A stretch of 64,000 nt of DNA from Cognatundibacterium aquatile (GTDB taxonomy: Bacteria; Pseudomonadota; Gammaproteobacteria; Burkholderiales; Burkholderiaceae_D), in NCBI RefSeq assembly GCF_014699135.1, contig NZ_JACOFT010000004.1, forward strand, positions 62,001 through 126,000, written 5' to 3'. Under the pieces are notes generated by a model. The model saw nothing but the letters and a program-made list of their open reading frames with translations. It was not told the origin of the DNA and searched no databases. Position 1 is the stretch's first letter, and the number at the start of each line of letters is the position of its first letter. Below are positions 45,606-55,438 of this stretch, one piece after another. Position numbers and translations under genes: made by a program.

Positions 45606-46310
45606 TTACTCGGCTGTTTTTTTACGGGCAGGACGTTTGGCAGCAGCTTCTTTTGCCGATGCCACGGCTGCTTTAGTCGCAGCGACTTTAATACGGCCAC
45701 CAGTCGGAACTTTTGGTGCTTTCACTGTGCTGCCATCGACTGCTTTGCGGGCAGCAGGTTTGCGTGCAGGTTTCGCGTCGCCATCCACTGTTTTCGCCAC
45801 GCGTGGTTTGCGCGCTGGTTTTTTCTCATCGTCGATCGTGGTCTGAATCGCCATCATGTCGTGCGTTACTTCCAGAGGTGCTGCTTTACCTGCTGTTTTG
45901 CGGACACGTTTTGGCTTTTCTGCATCGTCAGAGGATGTTGCTGATGCTGCAGGTTTTGCCGTGCGTTTTGCTGCGCCGAGTTTGACAGGTTTGTCGCCCC
46001 AGATTTCTTCCAGACGATAGTAAGCGCGGATCGCTGGTTGCATGATGTGCACAACCATGTCGCCCAGATCGACCAGTACCCATTCACCGGTGGTTTCACC
46101 TTCGACGCTGATGACCGTGCCGCCATTTTCTTTGACCTTATCGCGGACGGATGCGGCCAATGCCTTGGTCTGACGATTCGACGTTCCTGATGCAACCAGA
46201 ACACGGTCAAACAGACTGGTCAGGTGCATAGTGTCAAACAATTGTATGTCTTGTGCTTTCACATCTTCGAGAGCATCAATGACCAGTGTTTGTAATTTTT
46301 TAATATCCAT
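45606..46310 (-). CDS. rsfS: Ribosomal silencing factor RsfS, long C-terminus
   Basis: A 234-residue protein. Residues 1-115 are a normal RsfS domain, which binds ribosomal protein uL14 and blocks subunit joining during starvation ('[17 protein letters not shown]', '[18 protein letters not shown]', '[10 protein letters not shown]'). The remaining roughly 115 residues are a low-complexity Lys/Ala/Pro tail, about doubling the usual length. It contains two near copies of a KPARKPxxxKxVDG unit ([14 protein letters not shown] and [14 protein letters not shown]). Such a basic tail could contact rRNA, but that is speculation. It overlaps the nadD stop by 11 bases. Confidence 0.92.
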   Translation of the reverse strand: MDIKKLQTLVIDALEDVKAQDIQLFDTMHLTSLFDRVLVASGTSNRQTKALAASVRDKVKENGGTVISVEGETTGEWVLVDLGDMVVHIMQPAIRAYYRLEEIWGDKPVKLGAAKRTAKPAASATSSDDAEKPKRVRKTAGKAAPLEVTHDMMAIQTTIDDEKKPARKPRVAKTVDGDAKPARKPAARKAVDGSTVKAPKVPTGGRIKVAATKAAVASAKEAAAKRPARKKTAE

Positions 46311-46986
46311 TATTTTGATAAATTGAATGTTGTTGTATGTAGTCTAGCACCTTGTGAGTGACTAGCAATCTGATTGTCGGGTTATGCTGTTTTAATTCTT
46401 TACGCAGTTGGGTCGCGGATACATCAATGGCCAGACTTGAGTCCAGATAAGTTCCTCCGGCAGCACTGGCACGCATTTCTTCTGGGCTTATCATTCTTTC
46501 CTGCCACTCTTTCGTCACTTCAGGGCAGGCGAGGCTGATATCGAATCCGGGACGACTTGCAGCACATAAATGCGCGACGCCGAATAAGTCTTTCCACTGA
46601 TGCCATGTGTGCAGATTCAGCAATTGATCTGCTCCCATGGCAAAACAGATAGAGGCTTGCGCCCCCAGTTCTGTTCGCAGTTCGCGTAGCGTTTCTATGG
46701 TGTAACTGGCGATATGGGCTTCTGCGCGTCGTATTTCCTGCTCATCAATGATCAGCTTGCAGCCTGACCATTCTTCAAAAGCCAGCTTCAGCATACTGAC
46801 TCTTTGCTCTGATGTAGCCGTCAGAGCGGATTTTTGCCACGGTTGTCCGGCTGGGATAATGCGTAATTCATCCGGTTTAAGTACATCGCACAAATGCTTT
46901 GCCAGTGCGATATGGCCAGTATGGACAGGATCAAAACTGCCACCCAGAACCAAGGCGCAATAAGGATTTTTACTGCTTAAACCCAT
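46300..46986 (-). CDS. nadD: Nicotinate-nucleotide adenylyltransferase
   Basis: A 228-residue enzyme that transfers AMP to nicotinate mononucleotide in NAD synthesis. The nucleotidyltransferase motif [17 protein letters not shown] lies near residue 14, with '[11 protein letters not shown]' and the second motif '[11 protein letters not shown]' (ISATxxR type) near the C-terminus. It overlaps hemF upstream by 10 bases and rsfS downstream by 11, which indicates tight operon packing. Confidence 0.96.
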   Translation of the reverse strand: MGLSSKNPYCALVLGGSFDPVHTGHIALAKHLCDVLKPDELRIIPAGQPWQKSALTATSEQRVSMLKLAFEEWSGCKLIIDEQEIRRAEAHIASYTIETLRELRTELGAQASICFAMGADQLLNLHTWHQWKDLFGVAHLCAASRPGFDISLACPEVTKEWQERMISPEEMRASAAGGTYLDSSLAIDVSATQLRKELKQHNPTIRLLVTHKVLDYIQQHSIYQNNGY

Positions 46987-47876
46987 TCCCTGTGCACCAG
47001 AAAATAATTTGTTAATTGAGCCTCGGCACTATCAGTTTCCGGAGCCCAGTTGTAGCGCCATTTTACGACAGGGGGCATAGACATCAGAATGGATTCCGTC
47101 CGCCCTCCTGATTGCAGACCAAAATGTGTGCCACGATCAAACACGAGATTAAACTCCACGTAGCGCCCACGACGATATGCCTGGAAATCCCGCTCCCGCT
47201 CACTGTAGGAGAGTTCTTTGCGTTTTTCAAGAACTGGCAGGTAGGCAGGGATGAAAGCGTCACCGACTGCTTTGGTCATCGCAAAACTCTGCGCAAAATC
47301 TAATTCGTTGAAATCATCGTAAAAAATGCCGCCGACACCACGCGCTTCCTTGCGGTGTTTTAAATAAAAATACTCATCACACCACTTTTTAAAACGCGGA
47401 TGCAAATCACTGCCAAACGGGCTCAGTGCGTCTTTGCAGGTTTGATGAAAATGGCGTGCATCCTCTTCGAAACCGTAATACGGTGTCAGATCCATGCCGC
47501 CGCCAAACCACCAGACCGCATCTTTACCTTCCGCATGGGTGGTGAAAAAACGCACATTCATATGTACAGTTGGCGCATAGGGATTGCGTGGATGTAAGAC
47601 GAGTGAGACACCCATTGCTTCCCATTTTCTGCCTGCCAGTTCCGGGCGGCTGGCTGCTGCTGACGGCGGTAAATTGTTGCCCATGACATGGGAAAAATTT
47701 ACCCCGCCCCGTTCAAAAACATGACCTTCTTCGATCACGCGGGAAATGCCGCCGCCACCATCAGGGCGTTCCCAACTGTCACTGATAAACTGATGTCCAT
47801 CGGCAGCCTCAAGCGAGGCAACGATATTCGCTTGCAATGACAGTAAATAATTTTTAACGGCTTGTGTATCGGTCAT
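46977..47876 (-). CDS. hemF: Oxygen-dependent coproporphyrinogen III oxidase
   Basis: A 299-residue heme-biosynthesis enzyme that uses O2 to decarboxylate coproporphyrinogen III to protoporphyrinogen IX. Signatures are '[18 protein letters not shown]', '[19 protein letters not shown]' and [19 protein letters not shown], followed by [16 protein letters not shown]. The start at 47876 (MTDTQ) gives the standard length; the longer frame to 47936 crosses a terminator-like hairpin and is rejected. An oxygen-dependent enzyme here sits alongside a predicted low-oxygen cluster elsewhere in the window. Confidence 0.97.
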   Translation of the reverse strand: MTDTQAVKNYLLSLQANIVASLEAADGHQFISDSWERPDGGGGISRVIEEGHVFERGGVNFSHVMGNNLPPSAAASRPELAGRKWEAMGVSLVLHPRNPYAPTVHMNVRFFTTHAEGKDAVWWFGGGMDLTPYYGFEEDARHFHQTCKDALSPFGSDLHPRFKKWCDEYFYLKHRKEARGVGGIFYDDFNELDFAQSFAMTKAVGDAFIPAYLPVLEKRKELSYSERERDFQAYRRGRYVEFNLVFDRGTHFGLQSGGRTESILMSMPPVVKWRYNWAPETDSAEAQLTNYFLVHREWV

Positions 47877-47913
47877 TATTATGGTGATCAGGGTGATCTT
47901 CAAAAAGCAAGAC

Positions 47914-47934
47914 GGGTTGGACATAGTCCAACCC
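47914..47934. terminator. Hairpin between purD and hemF
   Basis: A perfect 9-bp GC-rich stem (gggttggac with gtccaaccc) closes a three-base loop. On the plus strand it is followed by atttattttt. On the minus strand, the direction of purD-hemF, a weaker T-rich run comes some bases later. It probably limits read-through from purD into hemF. Confidence 0.6.
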
Positions 47935-47983
47935 ATTTATTTTTGCGCAGAGAATGCTCTCTCGGAAGCACCTATAGTGCTTG

Positions 47984-49258
47984 TCAGTGCTTGCGGTTTA
48001 GCGCGCGCCAGCCGATATCGCGACGGTATTGAGCACCGTCAAAATGAATTTTTTCAACAACATCGTAGGCATGTTTTTGCGCAAGTTTGACTGTGTCGCC
48101 AAGGCCGACCACGCACAAAACCCTGCCGCCATTGGTACTGAGTACCTTGTCGTTCAGCACGGTGCCAGCATGAAATGTAACACTGTCAGGCGTTTCTGTT
48201 GGAATACCCGTAATTTTGTCACCTTTACGTGGTGCATCGGGGTAACCGGCGGCGGCCATCACGACACCCATCGCTGTGCGTCTGTCCCACTCAAGTTCTA
48301 CGGTGTCCAGCGTGCCGTTGACCGCATGTTCCATCACACTGACCAGATCGGTTTTCAAGCGCGCCATGATAGGCTGAGTTTCAGGGTCACCCATGCGGCA
48401 ATTAAATTCCAGTGTCTTCGGTGTGCCGTGCTCATCAATCATCAACCCAGCGTACAGAAAGCCGGTGAATACGATGCCGTCTTTTGCCATGCCCTGTACT
48501 GTCGGCACAATGATCTCGCGCATCACGCGGGCATGTAACTGTGGAGTGACAATCGGTGCAGGAGAGTATGCACCCATACCGCCGGTATTCGGGCCTTCAT
48601 CGTTATCCAGCAAGCGTTTATGATCCTGGCTGGTTGCCAACGGCAAAATATTTTTACCGTCCACCATGACGATGAAACTGGCTTCTTCACCGGCTAAAAA
48701 TTCTTCAATGACGACGCGTGCGCCTGCGTCACCGAGCTTGTTGTCGGACAGCATCATGTCAACAGCCGCATGTGCTTCATCCAGGCTCATCGCCACCACT
48801 ACACCTTTGCCCGCAGCGAGACCATCCGCCTTGATGACGATAGGTGCGCCTTTGGCAGAGATGTAATCGTGCGCTGCCTGAACGTCAGAGAAAGTCTGAT
48901 ATTCGGCGGTTGGAATCTGATGACGATGCATAAATGCTTTAGCAAAGTCTTTTGAGCTTTCCAGTTGCGCAGCTTCTTTCGATGGACCAAAAATCTTCAG
49001 ACCACGGTCGCGGAAAATATTCACAATGCCTGCTGCCAGCGGAACTTCCGGGCCAACGACGGTCAGTTCAATCTGCTCTTGCTGAACAAAATCAGCAAGT
49101 GCGGAGGGATCAGTGATGTCGATATTTTTGAGACGAATGTCCGTTGCAGTTCCACCGTTACCAGGGGCAACGAAAATTGTCTGTACCCGCTCAGATTGAG
49201 CAAGTTTCCAGGCAAGAGCGTGTTCGCGGCCACCAGAGCCGACAACCAGAATTTTCAT
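47984..49258 (-). CDS. purD: Phosphoribosylamine--glycine ligase
   Basis: A 424-residue ATP-grasp enzyme (GAR synthetase) of purine synthesis. It joins glycine to phosphoribosylamine. Signatures are MKILVVGSGGREHALAWKL, 'VVGPEVPLAAGIVN', 'PIVIKADGLAAGKGVVVA', QDHKRLLDNDEGPNTGGMGAYSP and 'FNCRMGDPETQ'. Length is normal. The gene starts one base after the yebC stop, so the two are co-transcribed. Confidence 0.98.
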   Translation of the reverse strand: MKILVVGSGGREHALAWKLAQSERVQTIFVAPGNGGTATDIRLKNIDITDPSALADFVQQEQIELTVVGPEVPLAAGIVNIFRDRGLKIFGPSKEAAQLESSKDFAKAFMHRHQIPTAEYQTFSDVQAAHDYISAKGAPIVIKADGLAAGKGVVVAMSLDEAHAAVDMMLSDNKLGDAGARVVIEEFLAGEEASFIVMVDGKNILPLATSQDHKRLLDNDEGPNTGGMGAYSPAPIVTPQLHARVMREIIVPTVQGMAKDGIVFTGFLYAGLMIDEHGTPKTLEFNCRMGDPETQPIMARLKTDLVSVMEHAVNGTLDTVELEWDRRTAMGVVMAAAGYPDAPRKGDKITGIPTETPDSVTFHAGTVLNDKVLSTNGGRVLCVVGLGDTVKLAQKHAYDVVEKIHFDGAQYRRDIGWRALNRKH

Positions 49259-49259
49259 A

Positions 49260-49985
49260 TTATTCTTCTACGATGGCGTTGGTATAAACTTCTTGTACGT
49301 CGTCCAGATTTTCAAGTGCATCCAGCAATTTCTGCATTTTGGCCGCATCTTCACCGGTAAAGACTGTTTCTGTCGCAGGTTTCATCGTGACTTCGGCAAC
49401 TTCCGGTTTGAAACCAGCAGCTTCGAGTGCTGCGCGTATATCTGACAGATCAAATGGCGCGCATAATACTTCGATACCACCTTCTTCATCGGTAACCACA
49501 TCATCTGCACCTGCCTCAAGCGCGGCTTCCATCAACGCATCTTCATTTGTTCCTGGCGCAAATAACATCTGGCCGCAGTGTTTAAACATGAAAGCAACAG
49601 AACCTTCTGTGCCCATGTTCCCGCCGTATTTATTGAACGCATGACGTACCTCGGCAACCGTGCGGACGCGGTTGTCGGTCATACAATCAACGATCAGTGC
49701 TGCACCACCAATGCCGTAGCCTTCGTAGCGAACTTCTTCATAGTTTGCGCCTTCCAGAGTCCCAGCACCGCGTTGTATCGCGCGCGTGACGTTTTCTTTC
49801 GGCATATTGGCATCTGCAGCTTTATCAACGGCAAGGCGCAGACGTGGGTTGGAATCGACGTCTTCTCCGCCCATACGCGCTGCCACGGTAATTTCTTTAA
49901 TCAGACGCGTCCAGATTTTGCCGCGTTTTGCATCGGTAGCCGCTTTTTTATGCTTGATATTGGCCCATTTACTATGTCCTGCCAT
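49260..49985 (-). CDS. yebC: YebC/PmpR-family protein
   Basis: A 241-residue protein of the YebC/PmpR family, described as a DNA-binding transcription factor and, in some bacteria, as a ribosome-associated factor that helps translation of proline stretches. It begins with the invariant [20 protein letters not shown] at 49985. The open frame extends 12 codons further, but only MAGHSKW is conserved. '[19 protein letters not shown]' and the closing '[14 protein letters not shown]' are family marks. It heads the purD unit. Confidence 0.96.
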   Translation of the reverse strand: MAGHSKWANIKHKKAATDAKRGKIWTRLIKEITVAARMGGEDVDSNPRLRLAVDKAADANMPKENVTRAIQRGAGTLEGANYEEVRYEGYGIGGAALIVDCMTDNRVRTVAEVRHAFNKYGGNMGTEGSVAFMFKHCGQMLFAPGTNEDALMEAALEAGADDVVTDEEGGIEVLCAPFDLSDIRAALEAAGFKPEVAEVTMKPATETVFTGEDAAKMQKLLDALENLDDVQEVYTNAIVEE

Positions 49986-50494
49986 GGTCGCTCTTTCCTG
50001 AATTGGCAATTGCTGAGCCATCTGGTCAGCGGTTTTGCCTGGCTTAGTTTGATATTGAAGACGCGCATTTTATCATACTGGCATGGTGGAAAATGGCGAA
50101 ATCAACAGTCCGATAGGCTTATAGACACACTAATCATCCGTCTGAATAATCCTTCAAAGCAGCCCCGTTATGGCAAGAAGTGGTGACGTTGAACCTTGTG
50201 TACGCACAGCCTTGTTGGTCCGAGGTTTTTCGCCCGTTGTTGTATTGTCGCGGTTTCCGGATATGTCTTCCGCATGCGATGCATGACCTCGCTTTTTCGC
50301 CATTTTGATGACGCGTTTGCAAAAAAATGATGCCTACCGCACATTGCGTTTTTGGCCGGATGTTGCAAGTTGCCTACAATAAACGTGTACTAATTATTTG
50401 CGATTGAGGCTATTCCAGTCTGTTCTGCAGTAAATGAGGTGTTCTCATTTCTCAGTTTTCCTCTTATTTCGTCAGATGGCCTTACAATTCCGGT
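49986..50494. other. Divergent intergenic region, yebC / EamA
   Basis: About 510 bases separate the divergent yebC and EamA genes. Several short frames cross it in both directions, but none has a ribosome binding site or a protein-like composition. A promoter candidate for the EamA side is given separately. No hairpin of note is visible. Confidence 0.4.
50352..50380 (+). promoter_or_regulatory. Candidate sigma-70 promoter for EamA gene
   Basis: ttggcc at 50352-50357 and tacaat at 50375-50380 are separated by exactly 17 bases, matching 4 and 5 of 6 consensus positions. It would give a leader of about 105 bases before the ATG at 50495. Support is sequence only. Confidence 0.4.
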
Positions 50495-51406
50495 ATGCAT
50501 TCACAACAACCGAACTCTCATACGCGGCAGCATTATCTTGGTGGACTCGCCATAGCCATTGCCGGCGCCATTCTGTTTTCAACCAAAGCCATCGTTGCCA
50601 AGCTCATATACCGGTATCAGGTTGATGCAGTCACTCTGATTACTTTTCGCATGGCTTTCTCGTTGCCGCTTTTTGCGGCGATCGCCGTCTGGCAAATGAG
50701 GAATTCATCTCCTTTGTCTGTTTCAGACCGGTGGCGCTTGGTTGGGTTGGGATTGGTTGGCTATTACCTTTCCTCATTTTTAGATTTTCTGGGCTTGCAG
50801 TACATCACTGCCGGGTTGGAACGTTTGATACTGTTTCTCACCCCTTCATTTGTTCTGCTGATGTCGGCGGTATGGTATCGCCGGAAAGTCTCGATGTTGG
50901 AATGGGCGGCTTTGGTTGTCAGTTATTTTGGTATCGTCCTGGTGTTTTTACACGATCTTGAGTTTGGTGGGAAAGACGTATTGCTGGGCTCAGCGATGGT
51001 ACTGGGCGCGGCTGTTTCTTATGCTGTTTATCTGATTCAGTCTGGGCAAATGGTGCGTCAACTGGGTTCTTTGCGGCTGGTTTCTTATGCGATGTGCGTA
51101 TCCAGCGTTGCCTGCATAGGCCAGTTCTTTGCGTTGCGTCCAGCTTCCATGTTACTGCAGCCAGCTCCGGTCTATTTTTTGTCCGTCATTAATGCGATAT
51201 TTTGTACGGTATTGCCCGTGTTTATGACAATGATTGCAGTGCAGCGTATAGGCGCGGCGACTGCTTCACAAGCGGGGATGATAGGTCCGGTCTCCACCTT
51301 GTTCCTTGGCGCTTTTTTTCTCGCTGAGCCGATTACCGGCTGGCAGATAGCTGGTACGGTGTTAGTGGTGGGCGGGATGTATTTGTTAACCAGAAAAAAA
51401 ATGTAG
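50495..51406 (+). CDS. EamA-family (DMT) transporter
   Basis: A 303-residue inner-membrane protein with about 10 helices, arranged as two EamA repeats (about 14-145 and 160-298). Family stretches are 'GGLAIAIAGAILFSTKAIVAK' and 'AASQAGMIGPVSTLFLGAFFLAEPITGWQ', which holds the conserved Pro and Glu before the final helices. Likely an exporter or importer of small metabolites; the substrate cannot be inferred. The quinone-oxidoreductase gene follows after eight bases, so the two form one unit. Confidence 0.93.
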   Translation: MHSQQPNSHTRQHYLGGLAIAIAGAILFSTKAIVAKLIYRYQVDAVTLITFRMAFSLPLFAAIAVWQMRNSSPLSVSDRWRLVGLGLVGYYLSSFLDFLGLQYITAGLERLILFLTPSFVLLMSAVWYRRKVSMLEWAALVVSYFGIVLVFLHDLEFGGKDVLLGSAMVLGAAVSYAVYLIQSGQMVRQLGSLRLVSYAMCVSSVACIGQFFALRPASMLLQPAPVYFLSVINAIFCTVLPVFMTMIAVQRIGAATASQAGMIGPVSTLFLGAFFLAEPITGWQIAGTVLVVGGMYLLTRKKM

Positions 51407-51414
51407 GAGCAAAT

Positions 51415-52389
51415 ATGGTCAAAGCAATCAGGATGCGCAGTGTAGGTGGTCCCGAAGTAATGGAATACGTGGATGTTGAGTTGGGTAAGCCGGGGCCGGG
51501 CGAAGTATTTATCCGGCATAAGGCATGTGGCCTCAACTATATCGATGTTTATTTTCGTACCGGTTTATATCCTCAAGCTCTTCCCGCAGGCTTAGGTATG
51601 GAAGCCGCTGGCGTCGTTGAAGCGGTCGGTGATGGTGTGCTTCATGTTGTTGTCGGCGACAGGGTTGCGTATGCAGGCCGGCCTTTAGGCGCATATTCAG
51701 AGGCGCGGGTCATGCCGGCTGCACAATTGGTTCGCCTGCCTGACAGTATTTCGTTTGAGACTGCGGCGGCAATGATGTTGCAGGGACTGACGGTGCAGTA
51801 CCTGTTTCACCGTACCTATCCACTTAAGGGCGGGGAAACCATACTCTTTCATGCCGCCGCGGGGGGAGTGGGCTTGATTGCCTGCCAGTGGGCGCGCGCA
51901 ATTGGTGTCAATATGATAGGAACCGTAGGGTCAGACGAAAAAGCGGCGCTGGCAAAAGCGCATGGATGCGCTCATGTTATTAATTACAATAAGGAAAACT
52001 TTGTCGAACGCGTAAGGGAAATTACGGAAGGCAAAGGTGTCTCGGTCGTTTATGATTCTATCGGCAAGGATACGTTCACCGGCTCTCTGGATTGTCTTGC
52101 TCCGCTTGGAATGATGGTCAGTTTTGGTAATGCTTCGGGCCCTGTCCCTGCGTTTTCGCTGAGTGAGCTTGCCTCAAGGGGTTCTTTGTTCATTACCCGG
52201 CCGAGTTTGATGAATTACACCGCAAACAGAGTTGATCTGGAACAGATGGCGTCACATTTGTTTACGATGGTTGAAAGCGGAAAAGTTAAAATCGACATCC
52301 GCCAGCGTTATCCCTTGAGTGAAGTTGCCCATGCACATCAGGATCTGGAAGCACGCAGAACAACAGGGTCGAGTTTATTGATTCCATAG
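51415..52389 (+). CDS. NADPH:quinone oxidoreductase (zeta-crystallin type)
   Basis: A 324-residue zinc-free medium-chain dehydrogenase. The N-terminal GroES-like domain (about 1-125, 'GEVFIRHKACGLNYIDVYFRTGLYP') is followed by a Rossmann domain with the NADPH fingerprint AAAGGVGLIACQWARAIG near residue 150. The structural-zinc cysteines are absent, as is usual for the QOR subgroup. It reduces quinones by one or two electrons. An aggagc-type ribosome binding site precedes the ATG. A 45-codon gene begins 11 bases after its stop. Confidence 0.93.
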   Translation: MVKAIRMRSVGGPEVMEYVDVELGKPGPGEVFIRHKACGLNYIDVYFRTGLYPQALPAGLGMEAAGVVEAVGDGVLHVVVGDRVAYAGRPLGAYSEARVMPAAQLVRLPDSISFETAAAMMLQGLTVQYLFHRTYPLKGGETILFHAAAGGVGLIACQWARAIGVNMIGTVGSDEKAALAKAHGCAHVINYNKENFVERVREITEGKGVSVVYDSIGKDTFTGSLDCLAPLGMMVSFGNASGPVPAFSLSELASRGSLFITRPSLMNYTANRVDLEQMASHLFTMVESGKVKIDIRQRYPLSEVAHAHQDLEARRTTGSSLLIP

Positions 52390-52400
52390 GGCGATTAACT

Positions 52401-52538
52401 ATGCTTCCGAAAGAAAAAGAAAGACCACCGGCAGATGACGGGCGTCCGAAGTTTGGACGTCTGCTGCTGGTTTTGTTTGCTGCCGTCATGTTGATCGTGC
52501 TGATTACGCTGGCGACTGAGGCTTACTACACGAATTAA
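52401..52538 (+). CDS. Small single-span membrane protein, 45 aa
   Basis: A 45-codon frame in the quinone-oxidoreductase / DUF1631 gap. Residues 1-19 are charged (Lys, Glu, Arg, Asp, Pro), with no signal-peptide cleavage site. Residues 20-40 form one clean hydrophobic helix (LLLVLFAAVMLIVLITLA), followed by EAYYTN. The charge layout predicts a cytoplasmic N-terminus. The frame sits 11 bases after the preceding stop on the same strand, which supports co-transcription, though the ribosome binding site is poor. I do not recognise the family and suggest no function. Confidence 0.55.
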   Translation: MLPKEKERPPADDGRPKFGRLLLVLFAAVMLIVLITLATEAYYTN

Positions 52539-52620
52539 GTGCACCGGAAAATCTCTTCATGATGAACCGCTTGCTTACCTGAATGACGTTTCGATCTTTT
52601 CATACACCGAGTCTCGAATT

Positions 52621-54798
52621 ATGGATACTGTTCCTTTAAACACCGCCAAAGTCAGTGAGTTTTCGAGTTCGAGTCGTTTGCTGATGTTGCAAAGTCTGGT
52701 ACCTGTTGCCACCAATCTTGTTTCGTCGCAACTAGAGGCATTTACATCGCGATTAACGGATGCCTTATTTAAAATTTCTGACCAGACATTACAGCCGGAA
52801 GAGGCCGCCAACAGTTTTCAGGCTTGTCAGTTACTGAAGCGCAACCAGACCACTTTTTACCGTTTGTTGGCGTCGCAGATTTCAACGATGCTGATGAAAG
52901 AAGTCGGCGCGATTAATACGCGCAAACGGCTCAAAGACAATCACGACATCAAGGATATTTCTCTCGTCACTTTCGAGGAAATGGAAAATAAAGTTCTGAC
53001 CAATAATCTGACGAAATCGCTGGAGGTAAACAGCGCAGAAAAATTGGTGGAGCTGAATTGCCGTATCGGCCTGGTGATGAAACGTACGCCAATTACTGTG
53101 TCGCAAAATCCTTTTCGCCCAGAGATCTTTGTCAATGCGGTGTTGCAGGCCTGGATGGAGCTGGAATCAACGACAGTGACGCCGCATCTGATTATACGGA
53201 TCATGCAACCGGATTTATTTCTGAATTTAAGTTCTGTTTATCAGGGATTGAATGATGCGTTGGCTGAGCGCGGTATCGTCGTCGATACGGATGCCGTGAA
53301 GCGGGAAAACAAAAAACGGCATGCCCCGTTGAAGAGTGAGGATCTTGATTCACGCGATCCTTATCTGCAAAATAAATTAAGAAATATTTTCTATCCTCAG
53401 GCGTCTAAAGAGCGAAATCAGTCAGGCGGTGTTGGTGCGGTTGCGCAAGATGGTGCTGGTCAGTCAGGCCCCCTTCAATCATGGTTGCCTGCGGGCGCTG
53501 GTGGGGCGGTGGATACGGTAACGATAGATCGTCAGTTCTTTGATTATCTGACTGGGATGCAAAAGCAGATTCAGCAAAATCAGTTGGTGCAGCCGGAAGA
53601 CCGATCGCACCTGCGTCGTTTAACACAAGAAGCTTCTGCGGGCGAATTAACCCATATTGATCAGAATACGATAGAACTGCTGGCCAGAATCTTCGATTAT
53701 GTGTTCAGTGACGACAGTATTCCGGAAGAAATTAAAAGCCTGATCGGACAGCTGCAGATACCGACTCTGAAGGTTGCTTTGCTCGATAAAGATTTCTTTT
53801 TTAAAGAAAATCACCCTGCGAGAGTATTGATTGATACCCTCGCAAAATCCAGCGTGCTGCTGGGGAATGATGCAACCAGTGAAGATCCTTTGTATCAGAT
53901 GATAGAAGGCATCGTTGATCGGGTTCAGCAGGATTTTGATCAGCAGATCGAGTTGTTTTCTGATGTGGTTGCTGATCTGGAGGCATTTCTTAAAAGTGAA
54001 GAGGCGCAGACCGAACAGGCAATTTCGGAGCCGGTAGAACAAGCGCTGAAGCAGGAAAAAATGCGTCTGGCGCGCGAATTTGCCGAAAATGACGTCGCGA
54101 TTCGTACCGACACTGGAGAAGTTGCCGGGTTTGTTGAAGAGTTTTTGCGTAAGCAGTGGATACGGATTCTGACCATTGCGCACAATGTAAAAGAAGAAAA
54201 GCCAAACGCACTTGAAAATGCGTTGCGGACGATGGATGATCTGATCTGGAGTCTGAAGCCGAAAAATACATCCGAAGAACGCAAAGAATTGGTCAGTAAG
54301 CTTCCTGCAATGCTGACTTTGCTGAACGCCTGGTTGAATGCGATCAAATGGGATGAGCCGGATCGGGTTTTATTTTTTTCCAAATTGGCCGAGCGCCACG
54401 CTGCTATTGCCCGGGCTCCTTTAGAGTTGTCACCACGCCGTCAACTGGAAATCGCCGTCAATATTGCGCAACGTGCGAGTGAAAAAAGACTGAACCGTCA
54501 TTTCGTCGATCAGAATGAACAGGAAGTGGACGAGTGGGGAAAAATGGTCGAAGGATTAGAGCGTGGTGTCTGGTTTGATTTCACGACCACTGCAGGTGTT
54601 ACTAATCGCTTCAAACTGGCATGGGTGAGTCCGAAACGGACCCGCTATATTTTTACAAACCGTCAGGGACACGATTCGTTTTCTATATCTCGCGAAGAAT
54701 TGCTGGCGCAGTTGCGGAATGGTGATGCCACGATTGTTTCTGCTGAGTCAATCGTGGATCGTGCACTGGTTGAGGCTTTGCGCGATCCACCGAATTAA
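52621..54798 (+). CDS. DUF1631 family protein
   Basis: A 725-residue soluble, mostly helical protein of the DUF1631 family, known from beta- and gammaproteobacteria and of unknown function. N-terminal family marks are 'LRNIFYPQASKERNQSG'-type segments after about residue 255 and the helical repeats before. The middle carries a Gly/Gln/Ala-rich linker (about 265-300). The last 100 residues hold a PilZ-like beta region ('GVWFDFTTTAGVTNRFKLAWVSPKRTRYIFTNRQGH'). PilZ domains bind c-di-GMP, but the RxxxR motif is not evident here, so binding is only a possibility. It is convergent with the DUF4136 lipoprotein gene, with 10 bases between stops. Confidence 0.85.
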   Translation: MDTVPLNTAKVSEFSSSSRLLMLQSLVPVATNLVSSQLEAFTSRLTDALFKISDQTLQPEEAANSFQACQLLKRNQTTFYRLLASQISTMLMKEVGAINTRKRLKDNHDIKDISLVTFEEMENKVLTNNLTKSLEVNSAEKLVELNCRIGLVMKRTPITVSQNPFRPEIFVNAVLQAWMELESTTVTPHLIIRIMQPDLFLNLSSVYQGLNDALAERGIVVDTDAVKRENKKRHAPLKSEDLDSRDPYLQNKLRNIFYPQASKERNQSGGVGAVAQDGAGQSGPLQSWLPAGAGGAVDTVTIDRQFFDYLTGMQKQIQQNQLVQPEDRSHLRRLTQEASAGELTHIDQNTIELLARIFDYVFSDDSIPEEIKSLIGQLQIPTLKVALLDKDFFFKENHPARVLIDTLAKSSVLLGNDATSEDPLYQMIEGIVDRVQQDFDQQIELFSDVVADLEAFLKSEEAQTEQAISEPVEQALKQEKMRLAREFAENDVAIRTDTGEVAGFVEEFLRKQWIRILTIAHNVKEEKPNALENALRTMDDLIWSLKPKNTSEERKELVSKLPAMLTLLNAWLNAIKWDEPDRVLFFSKLAERHAAIARAPLELSPRRQLEIAVNIAQRASEKRLNRHFVDQNEQEVDEWGKMVEGLERGVWFDFTTTAGVTNRFKLAWVSPKRTRYIFTNRQGHDSFSISREELLAQLRNGDATIVSAESIVDRALVEALRDPPN

Positions 54799-54808
54799 AC
54801 TGATGCGC

Positions 54809-55438
54809 TTATTTTTTTAATGGCAGTTCTACATTTCTTGTGCTGCCATTGATACCCGGAAAACCCTGCAAGGCACTTTCTATCAGATAAGGCATCTGTT
54901 CAGAGATTTGCTGATTCAATTGTTCCGTGCTGACTTTAATGTCCGCCAGTTTTTTTCCGCTTTGAAAGTCGCTGATGTTGATTTCCAGTCGATGCAGATA
55001 GTAACGCCGGACACTGAAATCAAGGTTTCTGCTCATGTAGTACGGGCTGCCGAAATAATACGGCGAGTAAGGCGAAAAGCGATAGCCGCGACTGAAATGC
55101 ATTTGCCAGAATGGGTCATACATTGCCGGAGCCCATGGCGCAGACACCTGAATTTCACCTAGGCTCGTTCCGTACTGCATGCCGATTTTTAATGCAGGCG
55201 TTACTCCCGCGGTGATTTCCTGAAAACCGTGCAAACCTAGTTGTTGTCTGAGTTCCTCTTCATACAATTTGTATTCTGGATTGTTTTCCTGAGACGGCGA
55301 TCTTTCGACGATATACGATGTCGCTTGTTTGTTTCCCGGCCATTCGTGAAACACACTGACCTGGCTGGTGAACGTGCTGGCACACCCTGTCAGCAATGTA
55401 CTGATGAAGATGATGATCCAGGATAAGAAACTTTTCAT
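54809..55438 (-). CDS. DUF4136 lipoprotein
   Basis: A 209-residue lipoprotein. The signal peptide ends in the lipobox LLTGC with lipid-bearing Cys19, and the +2 Ala predicts the outer membrane. The body matches the DUF4136 type: 'VSVFHEWPGNKQATSYIVE', 'PEYKLYEEELRQQLGLHGF', and an aromatic/Pro/Ser-rich middle (residues about 110-135). The role of the family is unknown. It is divergent from pepN, with a gap of about 300 bases that should hold both promoters. Confidence 0.88.
   Translation of the reverse strand: MKSFLSWIIIFISTLLTGCASTFTSQVSVFHEWPGNKQATSYIVERSPSQENNPEYKLYEEELRQQLGLHGFQEITAGVTPALKIGMQYGTSLGEIQVSAPWAPAMYDPFWQMHFSRGYRFSPYSPYYFGSPYYMSRNLDFSVRRYYLHRLEINISDFQSGKKLADIKVSTEQLNQQISEQMPYLIESALQGFPGINGSTRNVELPLKK

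Noticed and set aside
45044-45700. Long N-terminal form of RlmH (218 codons)
   Set aside because: The extra 62 residues read into the rsfS tail in another frame and are absent from the family. The conserved MQLIIAAVG start is at 45514.
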